Below, piece after piece: positions 62,403 through 64,000 of a DNA stretch of 64,000 nt. The notes below the pieces were generated by a model, which ran no database searches, was not told the DNA's origin, and was given only the letters and a program-made list of their open reading frames with translations. The position numbers were made by a program, and so were the translations under genes. The DNA lies in NCBI GenBank assembly GCA_947628815.1, contig CANRBJ010000006.1, forward strand, positions 1 to 64,000, given 5' to 3'. Position 1 is the first letter of the stretch; every line of letters begins with the position of its first letter. Source of the DNA: an uncultured Clostridia bacterium. Its GTDB lineage: Bacteria > Bacillota > Clostridia > TANB77 > CAG-508.

Positions 62403-63350
62403 ATGATAGAATTTGAAAAGCCAAATATTGAATGTTTAGAAATCGACGATGATAACAATTATGCAAAATTTGTTTGTGAACCGTTAGAAAGAGGATATGG
62501 TGTCACAATAGGAAATTCTTTAAGAAGAATTTTACTTTCATCACTTCCAGGTAGTGCTATAACAAGTGTAAAAATTGATGGTGTGGTACACGAATTTTCT
62601 ACAATTCCAAATGTTGTAGAAGATGTACCAGAAATAGTTATCAATTTAAAAAATGTTCGTTTAAAAACATTTGATAACGAAGAAAAAATAATTAGAATCG
62701 ATTTTAAAGGAGAAGGGGAAGTAACAGCAGGAGATATTATAACAGATAGTTCTGTGGAAATACTAAACCCAGACTTACATATAGCAACGGTTTCAGATGG
62801 AGGACATTTAAAAATGGAAATGACCGTTGATAGAGGAAGAGGATATAATAGTGCTGCAAAAAATAAAAAACCAAATCAAGACATATCTGTATTACCTATA
62901 GATTCTATATATACACCTGTTAAAAAGGTAAACTATTCGGTAGAAAATACTAGAGTAGGTCAAATGGTAGACTTTGATAAATTAATTATTGAAGTTTGGA
63001 CAGATGGAAGCCTAAAAGCAGATGAAGCATTAAGCCTTGCTGCAAAAGTTATGACAGGACATTTAGAAATATTTATAGATTTATCAGAAGCAACTAAAAA
63101 TACACAAGTAATGGTTGAAAAAGAAGAATCTAAAAAAGAAAAAGTCCTAGAAATGTCAATTGAAGATTTAGAATTATCAGTTCGTTCATTCAATTGTTTA
63201 AAAAGAGCAGGAATATCTACAGTTGAAGATTTGGCAAATAAAACGGAAGAAGACATGATGAAAGTAAGAAATCTAGGAAAGAAATCTTTAGATGAAGTTA
63301 CACATAAACTACATTCTTTAGGATTAGATTTTGCAAAAGAAGAAGAATAG
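62403..63350 (+). CDS. rpoA: RNA polymerase alpha subunit
   Basis: 315 aa. N-terminal domain [21 protein letters not shown]-terminal domain [22 protein letters not shown] and [11 protein letters not shown], which contacts UP elements and regulators. GGAGGT site. Confidence 0.98.
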   Translation: MIEFEKPNIECLEIDDDNNYAKFVCEPLERGYGVTIGNSLRRILLSSLPGSAITSVKIDGVVHEFSTIPNVVEDVPEIVINLKNVRLKTFDNEEKIIRIDFKGEGEVTAGDIITDSSVEILNPDLHIATVSDGGHLKMEMTVDRGRGYNSAAKNKKPNQDISVLPIDSIYTPVKKVNYSVENTRVGQMVDFDKLIIEVWTDGSLKADEALSLAAKVMTGHLEIFIDLSEATKNTQVMVEKEESKKEKVLEMSIEDLELSVRSFNCLKRAGISTVEDLANKTEEDMMKVRNLGKKSLDEVTHKLHSLGLDFAKEEE

Positions 63351-63401
63351 TAGAAGATACCACTAAAAGTGGACAATAAAATTAAGAAGAGGTGAAAATA
63401 A

Positions 63402-63926
63402 GTGGCAAGAAATAGAAAATTAGGAAAACCAACAGACCAAAGATTGGCAATGCTTAAATGCTTAACAACAGATTTAATTCTTCATGGTAAAATTCAAACA
63501 ACCGAAACAAGAGCAAAAGAAGTTAAAGCATTAGCAGATAGTATTATTGCACTTGCTGTTAAAGAAAAAGATAACTTCGAAACAGTAGATGTTAAAGTTG
63601 TAACAGCTAAATTAGATGCTAAAGGAAATAAAGAGACTGAAAAAGTAACAAGCAAAAATGGAAAAGAATATTTAAGAGTTGTTAAAGAAGAAAAAACTGT
63701 TTCAAGACAAAAAGATATGCCATCTAGATTAAATGCAAGAAAGAAAATTATGAGAATGGTTAACAAAGTAAAAGATGAAAAAGGTAAAAACATTGATTTA
63801 CCAAGTAAGCTATTCAATGAAATTGCACCAAAATATGAATCTAGAGTTGGTGGATATACGCGTATAATTAAAATAGGACAGCGTAAAGGAGATGCAGCTC
63901 CTATTGCAATCCTAGAGTTAGTTTAA
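63402..63926 (+). CDS. rplQ: Ribosomal protein L17
   Basis: 174 aa from [28 protein letters not shown] at the start and [24 protein letters not shown] at the end. The middle (about residues 57-105) is an insertion with [16 protein letters not shown], making it longer than the usual 110-130 aa. Confidence 0.96.
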   Translation: MARNRKLGKPTDQRLAMLKCLTTDLILHGKIQTTETRAKEVKALADSIIALAVKEKDNFETVDVKVVTAKLDAKGNKETEKVTSKNGKEYLRVVKEEKTVSRQKDMPSRLNARKKIMRMVNKVKDEKGKNIDLPSKLFNEIAPKYESRVGGYTRIIKIGQRKGDAAPIAILELV

Positions 63927-63944
63927 AATTAAATAAATTAAATA

Positions 63945-64000
63945 TTATCTAGAGTGGACGAGAGAATCGGCTTTATGACTCCACAGCAACCTAAATTTTT
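63945..64000 (+). promoter_or_regulatory. SAM-I (S-box) riboswitch, 5' part, cut by window edge
   Basis: The sequence TTATCTAGAGTGGACGAG followed by AATCGGCTTTATGA and AGCAACC matches the first half of the S-box aptamer (ATC-AGAG-GG-GAG, then GCAACC). The gene it controls lies beyond the edge and probably belongs to methionine or SAM metabolism. Confidence 0.85.

Noticed and set aside
3600-62800. CGGA/CGGT strings such as AAC-GGA, CAC-GGA, TTC-GGA
   Set aside because: Here the C is the third base of the previous codon and GGN is already in frame, so no quadruplet reading is needed.

Overview
The window is low-GC DNA from an endospore-forming, Gram-positive, Clostridia-like bacterium. The evidence is a set of sporulation genes (pdaA, yqfC/yqfD, spoIVB, spoVG, an alpha/beta SASP), an LPQTG sortase-anchored surface protein, a complete agr quorum-sensing locus and a Firmicutes-type S10-spc-alpha ribosomal operon. 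I would guess an uncultured gut lineage; the sequence does not prove a genus.

The main result is a recoding system. Fifteen times in twelve genes between 2.7 and 29.3 kb the reading frame is broken in the same way: a CGG triplet falls in frame, and the protein continues correctly only if four bases, CGGN, are read as one glycine. The sites are in a uridine-kinase-like gene, a U32 peptidase (two), galE (three), an RND exporter, agrB, agrC, two DUF4160 genes, pdaA, yqfD, a Cof-type HAD phosphatase and a cpaE-like gene. Thirteen are CGGA, one CGGC and one CGGU. Wherever the family is recognisable, glycine is the expected residue. The codon before the site varies freely, so slippage of the P-site tRNA does not explain them. 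No confidently real gene in the window uses CGG as an arginine codon. At 2213-2286 (minus) there is a second tRNA-Gly whose anticodon loop reads C-U-UCCG-A: bases 34-37 (UCCG) are the exact complement of CGGA, and the anticodon stem is altered. It sits beside an ordinary tRNA-Gly(UCC), behind a strong promoter whose -10 lies inside a perfect 11-bp inverted repeat. I interpret this as natural quadruplet decoding: CGGN = Gly.

Layout. 1-2.1 kb: 3' end of a large serine recombinase (edge of a mobile element), a small-RNA candidate and a small hypothetical gene. 2.1-2.5 kb: the tRNA-Gly pair. 2.7-8.5 kb: nucleoside kinase, RNHCP protein, U32 peptidase, Cys-rich peptide, GalE. 8.7-15.5 kb: RND exporter and the agr locus (BD on plus, CA on minus). 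15.8-18 kb: a duplicated DUF4160 gene pair and a membrane protein. 18.1-27 kb: pdaA, yqfC/D, ybeY, dgkA-like, DUF3048, era, yqzL, recO, hpf, SASP. 27.2-39.7 kb: HAD phosphatase, then a Tad/Flp-type secretion locus with seven small exported or pilin-like proteins. 39.8-47.1 kb: spoIVB, murC, spoVG, BspA/LPQTG protein, pepV and two hypotheticals. 47.1-64 kb: an unidentified structured RNA, the S10 leader, the ribosomal/secY/adk/map/infA/rpoA operon without rpmD, a type I toxin-antitoxin-like module between secY and adk, and the start of a SAM-I riboswitch at the right edge.

Functionally, agrB and agrC (peptide export and sensing), pdaA and yqfD (sporulation), the first Tad ATPase-like gene and galE all need the quadruplet tRNA to give full-length protein. 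The ribosomal and translation genes contain no such site. The tRNA could therefore act as a gate on quorum sensing, surface and spore functions; that last step is inference.
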